Assembly (NCBI RefSeq): GCF_032854445.1
Contig: NC_088295.1
Location: 63,099,249 to 63,163,248, forward strand
DNA from: Liolophura sinensis
Lineage: Eukaryota; Mollusca; Polyplacophora; Chitonida; Chitonidae
Direction: 5' to 3'
DNA: 64,000 bases
The notes under the pieces are model-generated. The model was given only the letters and a program-made list of their open reading frames with translations. It was not told the DNA's origin and ran no database searches. The translations under genes were made by a program, and so were the position numbers. Below, in pieces: positions 36,784-49,523 of the stretch (position 1 is its first letter; each line of letters starts with the position of its first letter).

Positions 36784-39754
36784 GAAATGCCATGCCGAAG
36801 TCATCAGAAATGAACACCCACCCAGTCAGAGTATACTTAGACCGTGCTCTATCCCCTTGTATGCTGAGAGTAAAGCCAGGAAAGTATCAAGATTGCTAAG
36901 TTTTCGAGCTAAAGTATGACATGTTTCATGACTGAGACCTTGATACCCCGCTCATTAAGTCGAGACTTTGGCGTTCAACCTGCGCCCGTGGTTAGTAATT
37001 CCTCGTTATTGAAACTTGTCCAATGAGGATATAAATGAATTAAACTACAATGTATAGTTGTATTTGGCAAGTGATTTTCAGGAATCATATTACATTCAGA
37101 ACACGGATGTCTGGTATACAAGGCGTTCAGCTATGTAAATAAGCGATTGGCAAGGGAATTTTATTCAGATTCCTTCTTCAAAGTCTCCACAATAGGTAGG
37201 TATACGTATAGTGTTAGTATTCCAGCTGTTTGAACAGATTAGGTCCGATGGGTTTGTGTATGTAAAAAGCAATACTCGAAAAGGCGAGAGTACACACTCC
37301 ACCTGTGTGTTGAATCGAATCGCGTTCGCGATTCCGTTGAGAAGAAAAACCTACCAAAGACCGGTTGTCTCTAACTCACTGCAAACGACGAAGTTTCAAA
37401 ACAGGCGGATATTAGACGCAAAACAAGCCATCAAATTCCATTCTGATTACATTACAATCACGCAAGTTGACATTTTTACTGGAATGATTTCAACGGTAAC
37501 GGCGTCGTTTTGGGGCCACTTTTCCAACACCAACTGACAATGGCATGTAACAAATGACACCCTTGTGACATGTCAGTACAGCTTTCCCATCCGTTATAGG
37601 TGAACATCTAAACAAGACATGTAACAAATGAACCCTTTTGTCCAGAGCGCTCTAGAACTTGCCACAGCTGTTCATGAACTCATTAGGGAATTGCAGAGCC
37701 GAGAAACGGAATTCCCATTTGGAATACGTTTGCCATAACTACCAGAAAAGTATCTTTGATCCCTTATATTTTTAATATGATACTCTGAGCTTTAAAAAGC
37801 ATGACAGAGTCTTGTTGAACAGTTAAGCAAAACGGCGAATAATAAAAGTATAAAGTCCATAGACGATATTGCTACACTAGCTTGGATTAAGTAAACGATT
37901 TGTTTCGGAAAGGTTCATTCCAGTCGAAAAGATGTGCGGCAATATATGATTCCTCCAACGATGACCCAAGCCCTAATTTCATCAAACAGCTATGTAAAGC
38001 AATGCCGTCTACATTGTATATAAGAACAGTAAGGCTTAGTGGAGAATGAATTTAGAACGCGCCAATAACTTCATTCTTTATCTCTGTGTACGATCAGTCT
38101 TGAACGTGCTAATAAAACCGTTATGAGCTATGATTCCGGAATGCCACGACAGGAGTAATTAAATCTTTCACAAAAATATTGACACTACCGTATATGAGTA
38201 TCCGGCGAAAAGATAACCCGGACAGCAGGTAAAGCAATGATATTTAAAAGTCATAAGAACATGCATTTGAGGACATGAGATTTATCAGGTAACAGGCCTT
38301 GTAGTAAAGTGAGAATGACGAAGGTCAGTAGTTATAACGATCAAGGTCAGGATCACAAGATATGCAGATATCTGAGAACATCGTGAGAACAACATGATAA
38401 AATCGTTTCAAATGAGTTGTTCTTCATTTTCCTTTCTCTGTGATAAGACCAGACACAAAAAGGACATAATTTCAACATTGCTAACAAAATGGCCACCCTA
38501 AGCTAATAACCTTTGTCCAAACACTTTAATTTTCTTCTGCAATAATTTAATATCGAGGCCTCTGTGAGGGTAGTATGAAACTCATGGAAGGTACTTATCA
38601 TACTGTAAAAATGTCTTAAAGATTCGAAACATGCTTGTTATAAGTCGTCTACTGGTGATATCTATGGGTTTACCTTTTGTCCGTCACACAGTCACAAATG
38701 AGTCTTGCCTGTCCTTCCTTGTAAAATAAGTATTTAACAAGGATATATTTTACATATTCCTGGTCTTGTCACAAATGGGCAAAATAGGCCCTTAAGTGAG
38801 TAGTCTGAAACGCAAGGTCCGCGTTTGCCAAGTTACAAGAGAAGGATTATAGAGCTAAAATATATCAACGTTTCTATTATCCAGATTAAAAGATTATAAA
38901 GCAACGTATAGTATTCCAGATATGATAAAAATTCATGTTACTTCCTTAATGATGAATTTGTCTTGCTCATACTGTTAGTTATCCAGCGCATTCTTCCACA
39001 TTCCCAGTAATCCAATTTCCTGTTGATTCGACAAATACCAAGTTATAGGCAAATAGTCACCCTGATGGAAGAATAGGAGCATAACTGGCTTGCCTTTCCG
39101 CTCTCGACAAATAGGTGTGTGTAAATAATGCGGTATAATGAACACCCACAATTCCCAATTAATAAATAATAATATTGTCAGCGGTAAATTATTCATTAAA
39201 AGGTCACAGAACAAAGATTGAAGCCGTATTTCTTGATCCCATACGTGACATGGTCATATTTCCCTGTCGTGTTAGTAGAGTGATAATGGATCTGAGCTTT
39301 CCATTCTGCCATTTTCCTGTCTGTACTCGTTATTTTTATCCTGTGGTACGCCGAAAGTATTTATGTGCTCAGCACGTCAGTTAGCGTTGTTGTCGTTGTG
39401 GTATTTACTGGAACTAAGGGCTAGGTGGGTGTTTTTGCTGTCGTCTTCGTAGACATGCCAGGATCTGTGGATTAGCACAGATAAATTACTGTTGTCATAT
39501 AGAGAACGGATGTTCTAATGGATTTTGAGCACTAGTCTCACTGTTCGCGTGCAAGCAAGGATTCTTTGTATCCCAAATATGCAGAGTAGACATTTATATC
39601 AACACCCTGATTATTAACTTTAAATTAACTCACCAACGACTTATAAATCCACCAGAAACCGCAATTCCATAAAAAATTTACGTTATCCTAACATGGAAAA
39701 AATCAAGTAGCTTGGAAAGTAACACTTTTGGCCAATGTTTCTCTGCGTGAAGCG

Positions 39755-39910
39755 TTATGGCCTCAAGTGACGACATGTGAGGTCATCAAGGACTTATGAC
39801 CTCAAGTGACGACATGTGAGGTCATCAAGGACTTATGACCTCAAGTGACGACATGTGAGGTCATCAAGGACTTATGACCTCAAGTGACGACATGTGAGGT
39901 CATCAAGGAC
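39755..39910. repeat. 39-bp perfect tandem repeat, four copies
   Basis: Exactly four 39-bp units (4 x 39 = 156 bases), differing only at about one base in the first unit. Each unit contains TGACCTCA and, 20 bp further on, its inverse TGAGGTCA. Each therefore holds two inverted AGGTCA half-sites around TGACGACATG. All plus-strand frames meet stops, so the array is non-coding. Near-identity implies recent expansion. There are no spacers, so it is not a CRISPR array. Confidence 0.95.
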
Positions 39911-40469
39911 TAGTGATCTGCTTAGAAGAAAACTGCACACATTTTGTTCACCCCACAAAAGTTTTCCTATGTAATTGTTGATGATTTTGGATTTGGAATT
40001 ATGGCGTAGTCAAAGATTGGGCGTGTTAAACTGGACAATCAGATATGTGGAAAACGCCTTTACTAGTCTGTGTTATCCTTTTGGAACGACATGACGTTAT
40101 TAAGCCTTCTGTTTTTTCATCCTGCTAACACGACGTAACCCAAACCGTTTTGTTTTTTTATAAAATTGGACTGGAAGAGAGTCTGATATGACGCCATTGC
40201 CTTTGAAAAAGAAGAAAACAACCAAATTAATTTTGTTCTGCAACGTCATCCAGGGTATACATTCAGCGTGGTTTATGAGGAGTCGCCATCCTATAGTTAC
40301 CAATGCACATCCGACAGCTGTGTACTAAAGGAAAGTATCCATTGACTGTGATTTCCGCAGAGCAGCACAAAACAGAAGGCTGTAACGTTTAAAGTTATGT
40401 GCTAAACAGCTTAGAGACGGCACATGGCCTCCCAAAACATGACTACGATATTATATTAACACTATGAGC

Positions 40470-40680
40470 TATTTATTTATTTGATTAGTGTTTTACGCCG
40501 CACTCAAGAATATTTCACTTATACGAGGGTGGCCAGCATTATGGTGGGAGGAAACCGGGCAGAGCCCGGGGGGAAACCCACGACCATTTTACGGTCGAAC
40601 AGGAAGCCAGTCTGAGCTGGACTTGAACTCACAGCTACCGCATTGGTGAGAGACTCCTGGAGCAATGCGCCGCTCTTTTG
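40470..40680 (-). mobile_element. Type A SINE, minus orientation, near full length
   Basis: Tail TTTATTTATTTGATTAGTGT, 3' domain, CCGGGCAGAGCCCGGGGGGA block and B-box complement GCTGGACTTGAACTCACAGC near 40615; the head is partly lost at 40680. Confidence 0.85.
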
Positions 40681-40861
40681 CGAAGGACCCTGTAACACTA
40701 TAAGGTTCGATTATCTATTACGTCACTAATTAGTTTAAAACACAATTTAGTTGCCGAAACGGACCAGTCGTTAGCATCACTTGCGCTTTGATTGAAACTG
40801 TTCACGTCTTCAACGTAGTCGTCTTATTCAACACGATAGACCTGGTCATGCGGAATTAGAG

Positions 40862-41125
40862 TTATGAAACAGAGTGCCAGAGATTCTGGACAATCCGTCC
40901 ATCGGTACTTAGAAAACTTTGCTCATTGTAAAATTTAAGAGACTTTAACACTTTTGATGGAATATCCTTAACCTTAATATCCTTTTGGGGGTAATAACGA
41001 GTCATGCTGATTGAAATCGCACAACACACAGGCTTGCTACATGCCGAGATCTGTTCACATGTAAGAGGACCGATATTGCTATCCAAGCTTGACAGGAAAC
41101 CACTTTGGTCATTATACAAATATAA
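40862..41125 (-). CDS. Unrecognised candidate terminal exon, minus strand
   Basis: A minus-strand acceptor (ACGTCTTACCTGCAG at 41126) opens in phase 0 with 87 codons to a TAA. The sequence has four cysteines in a short span (TCEQISACSKPVCCAIS) and a Lys-rich C-terminal half (KDIKVKDIPSKVLKSLK). No domain is recognised. The frame extends upstream into the degenerate 87-bp repeats, where it is out of register with the Thr/Asp-rich reading. No AATAAA was seen close behind the stop. It lies inside the putative intron 1 of the minus-strand peptide gene. If real, it either belongs to another minus-strand gene or competes for the exon at 53499-53424 through an intermediate exon. The plus strand here is also partly open, so the call is tentative. 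Confidence 0.28.
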   Translation of the reverse strand, partial: LYLYNDQSGFLSSLDSNIGPLTCEQISACSKPVCCAISISMTRYYPQKDIKVKDIPSKVLKSLKFYNEQSFLSTDGRIVQNLWHSVS

Positions 41126-41139
41126 CTGCAGGTAAGACG

Positions 41140-41466
41140 TACCATTTGAACAGTCTAGTATCATGGTATATAGTATCATACGGAGAGCCTGTAGTTGTAG
41201 TATCATTGTATGTTGTACCATCTGAACAGTCTGTAGAAAGACTAGTATCATGGTATATAGTATCATCTGGAGAGTCCGTATTTGTAGTATCATTGTTTGT
41301 AGTACCATCTGAACAGTCTGTAGACAGACAGATCATGGTATATTACCATCCGGAGAGTCTGTGATTACAGTATCATTGTATGTAGCACCAATTGAACAGT
41401 CTGTAGATAGACTAGTATAATGGTATATAGTACCATTTGGAGAGTCTGTATTTGTAGTATCATTGG
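41140..41466. repeat. Degenerate tandem repeat of about 87 bp, four units
   Basis: Units contain GTATCATGGTATATAGTA, ACAGTCTGTAGA and GTAGTATCATTGTATGT blocks. On the minus strand a unit reads as Thr/Asp/Asn/Ser-rich peptide (STDCSDGTTYNDTTTT, SPYDTIYHDTS). At least two indels, a shorter unit of about 83 bp and a 10-bp loss at the proximal end, break that frame. The tract adjoins the candidate terminal exon 41125-40862, so it is either a decayed mucin-like coding repeat or an ordinary minisatellite. Confidence 0.8.
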
Positions 41467-41999
41467 ACATTTAATTGTACAACGTCTCGTGGTAATGTTC
41501 TTTCCAACATCACTGGTATCTGTTGACTACTTCTACTCCCGGGTAACTACTTTCCGTTACAATGAAATATAATTTGAAGATATTGTGATGTTAATCTTAT
41601 TAATGAAACTTTGGTCTTTGGACTATGTTTCATCGGTAAATGGCTTGGACTGTGATTTGGATGTTTCGATTATTATCCTGCCTCTTAAATTGGATATGTT
41701 TTCTACATAAGGATATATGTTTATATTTAATAATCATGCTTAATATAAATTCTTTTTTTCGAACCTGATCAGAGAAAAATAGTTATCAAGGTCAACTCAA
41801 CGGTGAGTAGTGTGGTGAATGTTCTTCTGTGCTTAAAATACATGGGTGTTAGAGAGTGACACATACCGCTACTAGACTTGACGTCATCTTTAAAGGTGGA
41901 ATTAGGTGTTACAAGAAACAGTATAGGGACAATGAAGATTCAAGAAGACGCTCAGATATCTGCCCTTTGTTTTAATTGATTAATTATAAGCTACAAGGG

Positions 42000-42230
42000 G
42001 CCGTGTCTGAGTCGCTACAGCATGCATGGTCTTGGCATTGTAGCAATTGCGAGGCGATGTATTAGCGAGCATGTTCCAATTCTGAGCAGTGGAGAGTAGC
42101 AGAGCTCTGATAGCGGTCGATCCCGGAAGAGGGCTGATGCATGTATGCCCCTGCCTAAACACATCATTTCTCCGGTCGGGAGGTCGGCTGAGCTGTAACC
42201 CCACGACACCAAGCAGTACCCAGGTGCACT
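42000..42230. other. GC-richer unexplained patch
   Basis: About 230 bp, less AT-rich than its flanks, open on both strands for 65-74 codons. It starts GGGGCCGTGTCTGAGTCGCT and contains AGCGGTCGATCCCGG, which could be distant A- and B-box echoes of a SINE. No other copy is in the window. Confidence 0.3.
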
Positions 42231-43529
42231 GTATTCTTATTGCAGATGGTCACTGGGACCGTGAAGTCCCACTTAACCGAACCGCGACCTAGAAAGGATG
42301 CTTATGCAGTGTTCCTTTACAAGTCTTTGCCAATGATGACGCGCAGTTGCCAGGAAGTTTTATGGCATGTATATGTCACAGAGCACCGTTGTAGTTTTCA
42401 CCAAGTCAACGTGCTTTTTCCCCAATACAAAAGACTAATGCATGGAGAGTAAAACCAGAACAGCAACGACAATGTGATAGTTGGCAAACGGTCAGATGTA
42501 ATCGGTGAAACATGGCTTCATGCCAAATTACCTCAGTTAGGGTTTCATCTAACTGTTCATGTAAATGTTTAAAAGTATTAGCAACTTATACGCCCTCTAT
42601 AGCACCATGGCTTAAGCAGCATTAGGCAATCAAGAAAGTGAAGATTTGTCGGTATGTGGTGATACCTTTTGAATTACTTGGATCACTACTCTGGAATTAG
42701 GACTGTACAACAAGGTCACAGGCTTTCACGGGCTTCAAGGTCACAGGCTTCATTTGCTTCAGCGACTCAACGTGTCAAGTAACCTACCAAACTGGAATAA
42801 TTAGGGATAAATGAAACGGAAATGGTGTTTAAATCGCAGGCCACAGATCACATTATTTCTATGCATATATGATACACTATGATGGATGTCTTGTCTGAAT
42901 TTGGAGGTACTTATTAACCTACTGGATCTTAAGAGAGGTGATGATCGAGTGCTGGTAGACATAAGGTTGGGTACGGAACTCCTTTAATAATCTTTTCCAT
43001 TCAACTGTAAATAAGTACATGTATTATGACGGTTTAGGATATTACAGAGTACTGAAGACATTTGTGACGACTGACAAGTAATACGGCAGGCCTTCATCAT
43101 TTGGATATACTTATTAAATGTAATTAAACGCTTGTTGTGACGTCACTCTATTCCGAAACCGTAATTTCTCACCAAGGAAGGTACAGCAGCCATACTTTCC
43201 TAAATTCGTCTGGCAGATCTGAATTGTCTAACCAAGCATATTTTGACCATGTCGCCATACTTTAAGTATCACAACGAAAACACCGTGCTAACTGCGCATT
43301 TTTTATCCCCACTCCTTCCCACAGCTAAATACTGAAATCGTTTATTATGTAACACTAATGCAACCGTTTAAGCTTCGCGACTCTTATCCAGGAATATACA
43401 GTTACTCGGCCTTTCTCTACACCAGAAAACACTAACCTACAGTAGATGTCAGATGAAATATCAATAAACACTGTCAAGAAAAATAGTGCGATTTATAATT
43501 TACTTTTTTAACCCAGTAAAATGCAGTTG

Positions 43530-43590
43530 AAACTTTGGATTCGAACCAGTGACGTCACATCAGGTTTTGGTCAATTTAACACACGCATAC
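43530..43590 (-). repeat. tRNA-like B-box fragment
   Basis: Minus-strand CACTGGTTCGAATCCAAAGT, with TGACGTCA just upstream. It shares the AATCCAA(A/C)TTT continuation with the 20.9 kb element. Confidence 0.4.
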
Positions 43591-44193
43591 TGCTGGATTC
43601 TATCATGGAAAATGCATGTTCATACTGACGTCGCTGATACCCTCTGTGTCACTACAGTCCACCATAAAATGTAATGTTTTAAAACAATTTCACTTGATTG
43701 GAAAAATTCTAAATAAATAACCCGAAGTATTTTCCTGAACAGTTTTTAATGGTCTTTCATCGTATATATACTTAATTTTAGTATCTTCTTTGCCCTCAAA
43801 TGTACGTTCTTTAGTGGTTAGTGTTGAACGTTATTTTGGAAATTGGTTTAGCGATTATTGTAATGAAACACCTTTCTTTAACTTATATCTGTATCCACAG
43901 CTTAATCCCATCATTACGTCAGTCTTCGTGATTTTACTTGTGGCCACTAACAACAGGAAACTATTATCCGCTTTTAATATTATTTTCGACACTTTACTGG
44001 TGAGCCAATGCAGCCTACTTTACAGACTCAGTATAGGACGTACACAGAGGTCCAGGTTAAATAAAGATAAAAAAATTCCATTTAATGCCCTTGATCTTGT
44101 GAAGTGCAGTTTTCACATATGATTAACTGATATATTAATACTATTGTTTCGTGTTTATACTGATAAAGCGACTTCGCCGCTTCCCATACTCAC

Positions 44194-44238
44194 CTCCCCT
44201 ACAGGAATGTCTCTCCGACCACATGCCTCTGCATTTTC
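44194..44238 (-). CDS. Candidate 45-base internal microexon, minus strand
   Basis: A minus-strand acceptor (TTTTATTATTGTAG at 44239) and a strong donor (GGGGAG|GTGAGT at 44194/44193) enclose exactly 45 bases that read open in phase 0 to phase 0 (ENAEACGRRDIPVGE). The phase would allow direct splicing to the candidate terminal exon at 41125. Nothing else supports it, and short exons of this kind arise by chance. Confidence 0.2.
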
Positions 44239-44995
44239 CTACAATAATAAAATTTAAACAGTTATTAAAGATAGTCCGAGACAATTTGACTAGAGATTGT
44301 GATAATAACTTTGGCTAGTGATAGCTTCAAGTTTATTTACAAAAAGGATATACCGTGTTTTTGATAACAAAATCTCTAGTTTCCATTTCAGCCCAACAAG
44401 ACAGAACATACAGTGAAAGTACGTCAAACTTAGCATTGTATTTGTGTCTGTTATCCGTCTCTTATTGGGACGAGGGCGCAATTCTAAAGTATGCCATGTT
44501 GAAGACTACCTTTATGCAATTCTCCAACATTAAACAACTGTTAAAAAAGTAATAAAATCCTCGAAAAGTTAAAGGCAAAGTCGATATTTCTCTCTGAATT
44601 GGTTTAAATTCTTATTTTTGATTACCCAGCCAATAATCATTGGGAATTTCGAATATGATTTATGATTTTTTGGGATGGTTCACCAAAGATACATCATCGT
44701 CAAAAACAAAGAGAATAAAGCAAAACTTAGCAATTAATAGGCCTGCTGTGTCCCCAAAACATGTCTAAATTAATACCTAAAGAAGTTATTTTGTTCAGGG
44801 ATTTAAACTTTGCCAGCTAGGTGTCTGTACGCCTGAGCGTACTTATATACGGCGGCGAGTGGGACTATAGCATTCCATAACGAGATGATAGCCTTACCCT
44901 GGGGACAATGCACGGTTATCGGGTTTATAGTTGATAGCTTTATAGCGTAAACCAAGCCTAGCAGCATTTTGGACATATTTCCTATACTTGCTCAG

Positions 44996-45070
44996 ACGGC
45001 GTATATTAATGCTACTCGAAGGTTAATAACTGAGGACATGTGTCAACAGCATGCTGAGGAGTTAGACGTG
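44996..45070 (+). CDS. Candidate 75-base internal exon, plus strand
   Basis: An excellent acceptor (CATATTTCCTATACTTGCTCAG at 44974-44995) and a good donor (GACGTG|GTGAGA) bound 75 bases, open in phase 0 to phase 0, reading TAYINATRRLITEDMCQQ and then HAEELDV. The composition is protein-like, but I do not recognise it. No adjoining plus-strand exon with matching phase was established. It would be nested, antisense, in the putative large minus-strand intron. Confidence 0.28.
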
Positions 45071-47399
45071 GTGAGATTTTCGCTCCGTTTGTAATATATT
45101 TATAATTATACTACCCCTTTCACGAATACATTTTTACTTTTGTGCCAGTGTGGTGTTTTATCTCAGAACCGTACACTTGATTTAGTTCACTTATATAATC
45201 CTTCACAAATGTGCCTGTGTGCTCATTCCTTGACAAGTTAGATGAACGACCCTAAGGGCATTTTATTCCTTGTCTTAATTAACCTTCTAAACACACTGTG
45301 TCCAATTAATTTCTCAGTTCTTTCTGTTACTTCTGAACGGAGTTAAATCCGTGTTGGTGGTTCAAATACTCGACATGGGCTTAAAGACGGATGTTATTTC
45401 GCAAGAGTAACGTGGCCTGTACGAAGGCGAATAATGTATTTGATTAAGTGTTATCTGATAATAATAATAATATCCCATCCTTAATCGCAATACAACCTTA
45501 AATGCATCATATACTAAGATATGATTTTCCCTCGCATTGTAACTTTAAAGTCTCTTGACAATTTTTGACCTCTTCTATTTTTATACCTTCAAACCTGTGA
45601 TTCTGGAAGTGCCCAAAAATTCTTGGAGAATTCCCTGTTTGAATGTTTCATTCTTTATTTATACTCTCCGCGCCGTGCACTGTATTTTAGGGACCACCAG
45701 AAAATAACCGAAAGCGGCAAATAACACAGTTAACAGGAAAATTAAACGTTAAACAGGAAATTGTACCGTACACCTGCGAAGCAATTGAAAGACTCGCGAC
45801 TTTTCTTTACTTTCTTGGAGTGTTTTTTTTTTTTAGTTGTTTCCTTTACTTGATGTATGTGGCTATTAGGCTTTACAAGGAAATGCACCAATTCTACATT
45901 TCTACCAGATTGTCGCTGAAACGTCCGGAGATCAGAAGCCAGTCGAAGCTTGTAGCATTGATTTAGGTTTTAGAAACGCATGGCTCTAGCTTGACACCCA
46001 CTTAACGTATCTCTCCCCAACAGCATTGGACAACCTACAGCCAAGTCAATAAATTAGTTCGAAAGAAAAATAGGACGAAGATGGCGTGTTGGTTAGGATC
46101 AGATGAAATATGCTTAGGGGCATAGTGAGTTTGGCGTAAAACGGGCATTGTCGTGCCTTTCCTCCGACAATTCTTCGTTGATCTGGTCGGCTAACAACTT
46201 GATTTAGATGAATCACACAAACGAACCTATTGCTAGTAAATTTACAGTCAGGAAAATCTGTGACATTGCAATAAATCAAAACGTTATCAAATTCAGTCGG
46301 TATTTATAAGTGCGTTGTACGAGCAAAATAATGCTGGAGGCTGTTTCAAGAAGCCAACTGTTCAATTTAGCTCGACAGGTCTTTTTTTATTAAGAGAATA
46401 TTTTACAATGGGAAACACCTGCATTGCCAGATGCTTATTTGCGGACCTGATTGATCGGTGTAGGTGGGGAGGTAGAGAAATAATCAGTGCCTGAGAATGA
46501 CTAATTGTCCAACATTCTTTAATGTTTACACATTACAGAAATAATAGCCTAACACGAAGAAGAGACTTTCAAATTACATTGGTATTTTTATTGTCCGCGC
46601 CAGCTCTTTCAATTTCCGCCATTTTGCACATCTAGTTCCCCCGAGCTTTCCGTTTGTTGAACTCAGAAGATACCTTAAAGCTGACAGTTATTGAGAAGGG
46701 TACCATTCATCGCCCACTGGGTCTCACAAAAAATACCACGGTTTATTATGCTATGTAATTAGGTGTCAACTACTGGAGGACGTGAGGGCCACCAAAATCA
46801 TATTACGTGTCTAATACTGTGTAATGAAATCCGCTCTGTCCAATCATTACCTGGGAAGGCCTCTAAGAAAAAGATTTGTGTATCTCAAGGAAAAAACAAC
46901 ATTGACAAAAGTGTATCATGATTTTTGATGAATGAAATGTCCACAGGATTTAATGGCATCTATGGAGAAAGAACGCTGTATGGATGGCAGACATTACAGA
47001 GTATGTGTGAACAGTAATTTCGCACGAAATAATTAGTGGCTGCATTTTAGTTGAGAACAGGTAATTCCACTCGAAGAAGATATGATACAAGGGCGAAGAT
47101 TTGCAATTCATATGTCATGTTTTCCCTAGCAACATAGCCTTATAAACCAATCCCTCCATGATAGCGAATTGAAGCGGGACATTCGTGTGTGAAAAGGCTC
47201 AGCGTTGTTACTTTGAAGACATAAATTCTGACTACAACTTCTTTCCAGTGAAGCCACTTAACTTAAAGAGTCTCCGACATGAAACAGTCTTCATTTTCTT
47301 TAAATGAGTTTAAAGCAGGATGACAAGTTGAATAGCTTTACTACATAGTAAATCAGTTCATGAATTTAGTTACTTTATGATTTAATTTTGTCTAATTTT

Positions 47400-47537
47400 T
47401 GGATTGTAGTTTTACTCCGTAATCAAGAATATTTCACTTATAAGATGGAAGCCAGCATTATGGTAGGAGGAAACCGGACAGAGTCCGGAGGAAACCCTCG
47501 CACATGCATAGGTTGCTTGCAGGCCTTCCCACGTACT
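47400..47537 (-). mobile_element. Type A SINE, minus orientation, 5'-truncated
   Basis: TCAAGAATATTTCACTTATA, then AGCCAGCATTATGGTAGGAG, and ends at GGCCTTCCCACGTAC; it abuts the type C SINE that follows. Confidence 0.75.
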
Positions 47538-47548
47538 TTTATTTTAAC

Positions 47549-47852
47549 CGCTTCGGTGGCCTAATAGTTACAGCGTCTACCTCGCTGTCGGGAGACCCAG
47601 AGATTAAACCCATGTCGGGTTATACCAAAGACTTTAAAAATGGTATTTGTTGATGTTTCGTCTGGCGATCAGCACTGAGAGACTAGACCAAGGAAACATG
47701 ACTGTTTCGCCCGGTGTCAATATAATGTGACTGTGTGGGGTGGCATGTCTGGGTATTACGCGTGATACTTCAGTGGTGGAACATTTTGGCGTTATGGATT
47801 CGCCCTGCGATTGTTGTATAACGTTAAACCTCAAGTATACATACACACATTA
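47549..47852 (+). mobile_element. tRNA-headed SINE of a different type (type C)
   Basis: The head CGGTGGCCTAATAGTTACAG with an A-box is followed by CCCAGAGATTAAACCCATGT as a degenerate B-box, a body of about 190 bp unrelated to type A, and an end GTTGTATAACGTTAAACCTC followed by ATACATACACACAT. Only one copy is in the window. Its last 15 bases before the tail resemble the type B end (GTTAAACC). Confidence 0.6.
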
Positions 47853-49523
47853 CGCTTATGATTTTAATTTTTACCACAAAACAGGTCACATCTCATTAGC
47901 CTAGAACATACCACGAGGGCAGCTGAATGCTCAACTGGACGCTCAGAAAGTCTGACTTCGTGGCATTTCGTGTCAATAGCCCTTTAAACTTTAACAAAAT
48001 ATAGTTCATGTAATGTAAAGTATCGCGTACTTTTTTCAAGCTAATCGCCACGGAGTCAAAGTAGAAAGAAGTCTGTTATTCTTCCTTTCATGTAGGCAAC
48101 AGCGTTGAAAGTTTTAATATAAACTGGGTCCTGTAGAGGTCATATTGTATCATAAAGCCGACGTTATCTGATTAGCACAACGCTAGCAGAGGAAATGTCG
48201 AGCAGTTATAGTCCAGTGATAAATATCACTGCCCAAAACCAGCTTGCATGCAATGAAGACGACAGCATTGTACTCTTTGATCCTTGAAACAAAATACGAG
48301 CTTGTCCCACTAATCAAATTAATGTTATGTATAACAATATTAATGACTCAATATTACCGCAGTCGAAAGTTATTTTCATTAGAAAATCATGCGTCATGAG
48401 TCTAAGATCAACGCCAAATTCATCAAAGGAATTATGTAATGCGCTGTTGTGGTGCACAGTCTATAGATCTGATTGAGTGTCATAACCGAACAACATTTCT
48501 GTTTTGATTTCGTCATTATCCCAATAATGTGCGGATTACGACAGTGTTTGTAGCAGGCAATCCCCAATGGCAACGTATTTATGATGCTGTTTCACTAGAA
48601 TGCAATGTCATCAGACATTTCAGTTTCAAACTAGGACGGGTGCTTTAACCTGTGTTTTCCCGTTTACGGAGAGGTCATTTTAGCATCCTGGCCATCGCAA
48701 TAGTGTGAATAATAGAATACGTTATACCATGACTTTTCGAGATCAATTTTCAGTCGTGCATTTCCTTTTCATCACATTTATAATGATTTTCTTTATTGCC
48801 AGAAAGCTCGGTGGTATAACTGGATAGCTGAGTGGTATAACTGATTATGGGCGACCATAGTCTCCGTACAAATACTGAGAAAATATTCCAGCTTTGTGGT
48901 CAAAGTGAGCTAATTTATTTGTTTTTGAAGACATATTTTCCCGAGAAAAGAACTACTTAATGCGATGACACGCTGTTACCGATTGTGTGCAAACGTCCGA
49001 GGTAGTGATCGAGGTATAAGATCGATGCACCGAATACTACTGGATGTGCGGTGAAAAAAGTGCAAGGAAAAAAGCAACAACAACGGGTTTGAGCAAGTGA
49101 GTCGTGTGGCAGAAAACATAAGACATAAGGTCATTGCTAACTTCAGGATGATTGTAGCGTATGTGGAGACGTGTGTGGCGTATGTTCCTCTAACGTCTAT
49201 GCCAGCAGTATATTAGGGTTCACGCCTCGATCCTAACCGCCAGTATTCATTACCTGAGACTGCTAATGGTTGCTGAGGAACCCCATTTGTAACAACTTCA
49301 TTGCGGATCTCTTCATCAAATTATCATTGACTCCCCCAATGCCCAGTCTCTTAAAACAATCAGGCTCAAGTCTTTAGCAGACTGATACTTTTCGTTTGCC
49401 TGAGGGGGAAACGATGAATCGGTTTGCGCTGTCTCTTCTCCAGTCTTAATCTAATCAAAATCCAGCAGCCATGACTTTTACATTTCTCCCTTAGTTGCAC
49501 TTTTCTCATGTCGTTAGCGATCA

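Noticed and set aside
39755-39910. CRISPR array
   Set aside because: The 39-bp units are directly contiguous with no spacers, and the genome is eukaryotic.
43790-44122. 110-codon plus-strand ORF with membrane-like stretches
   Set aside because: Hydrophobicity follows from T-rich DNA; the pattern does not match a known receptor and the splice sites are weak.
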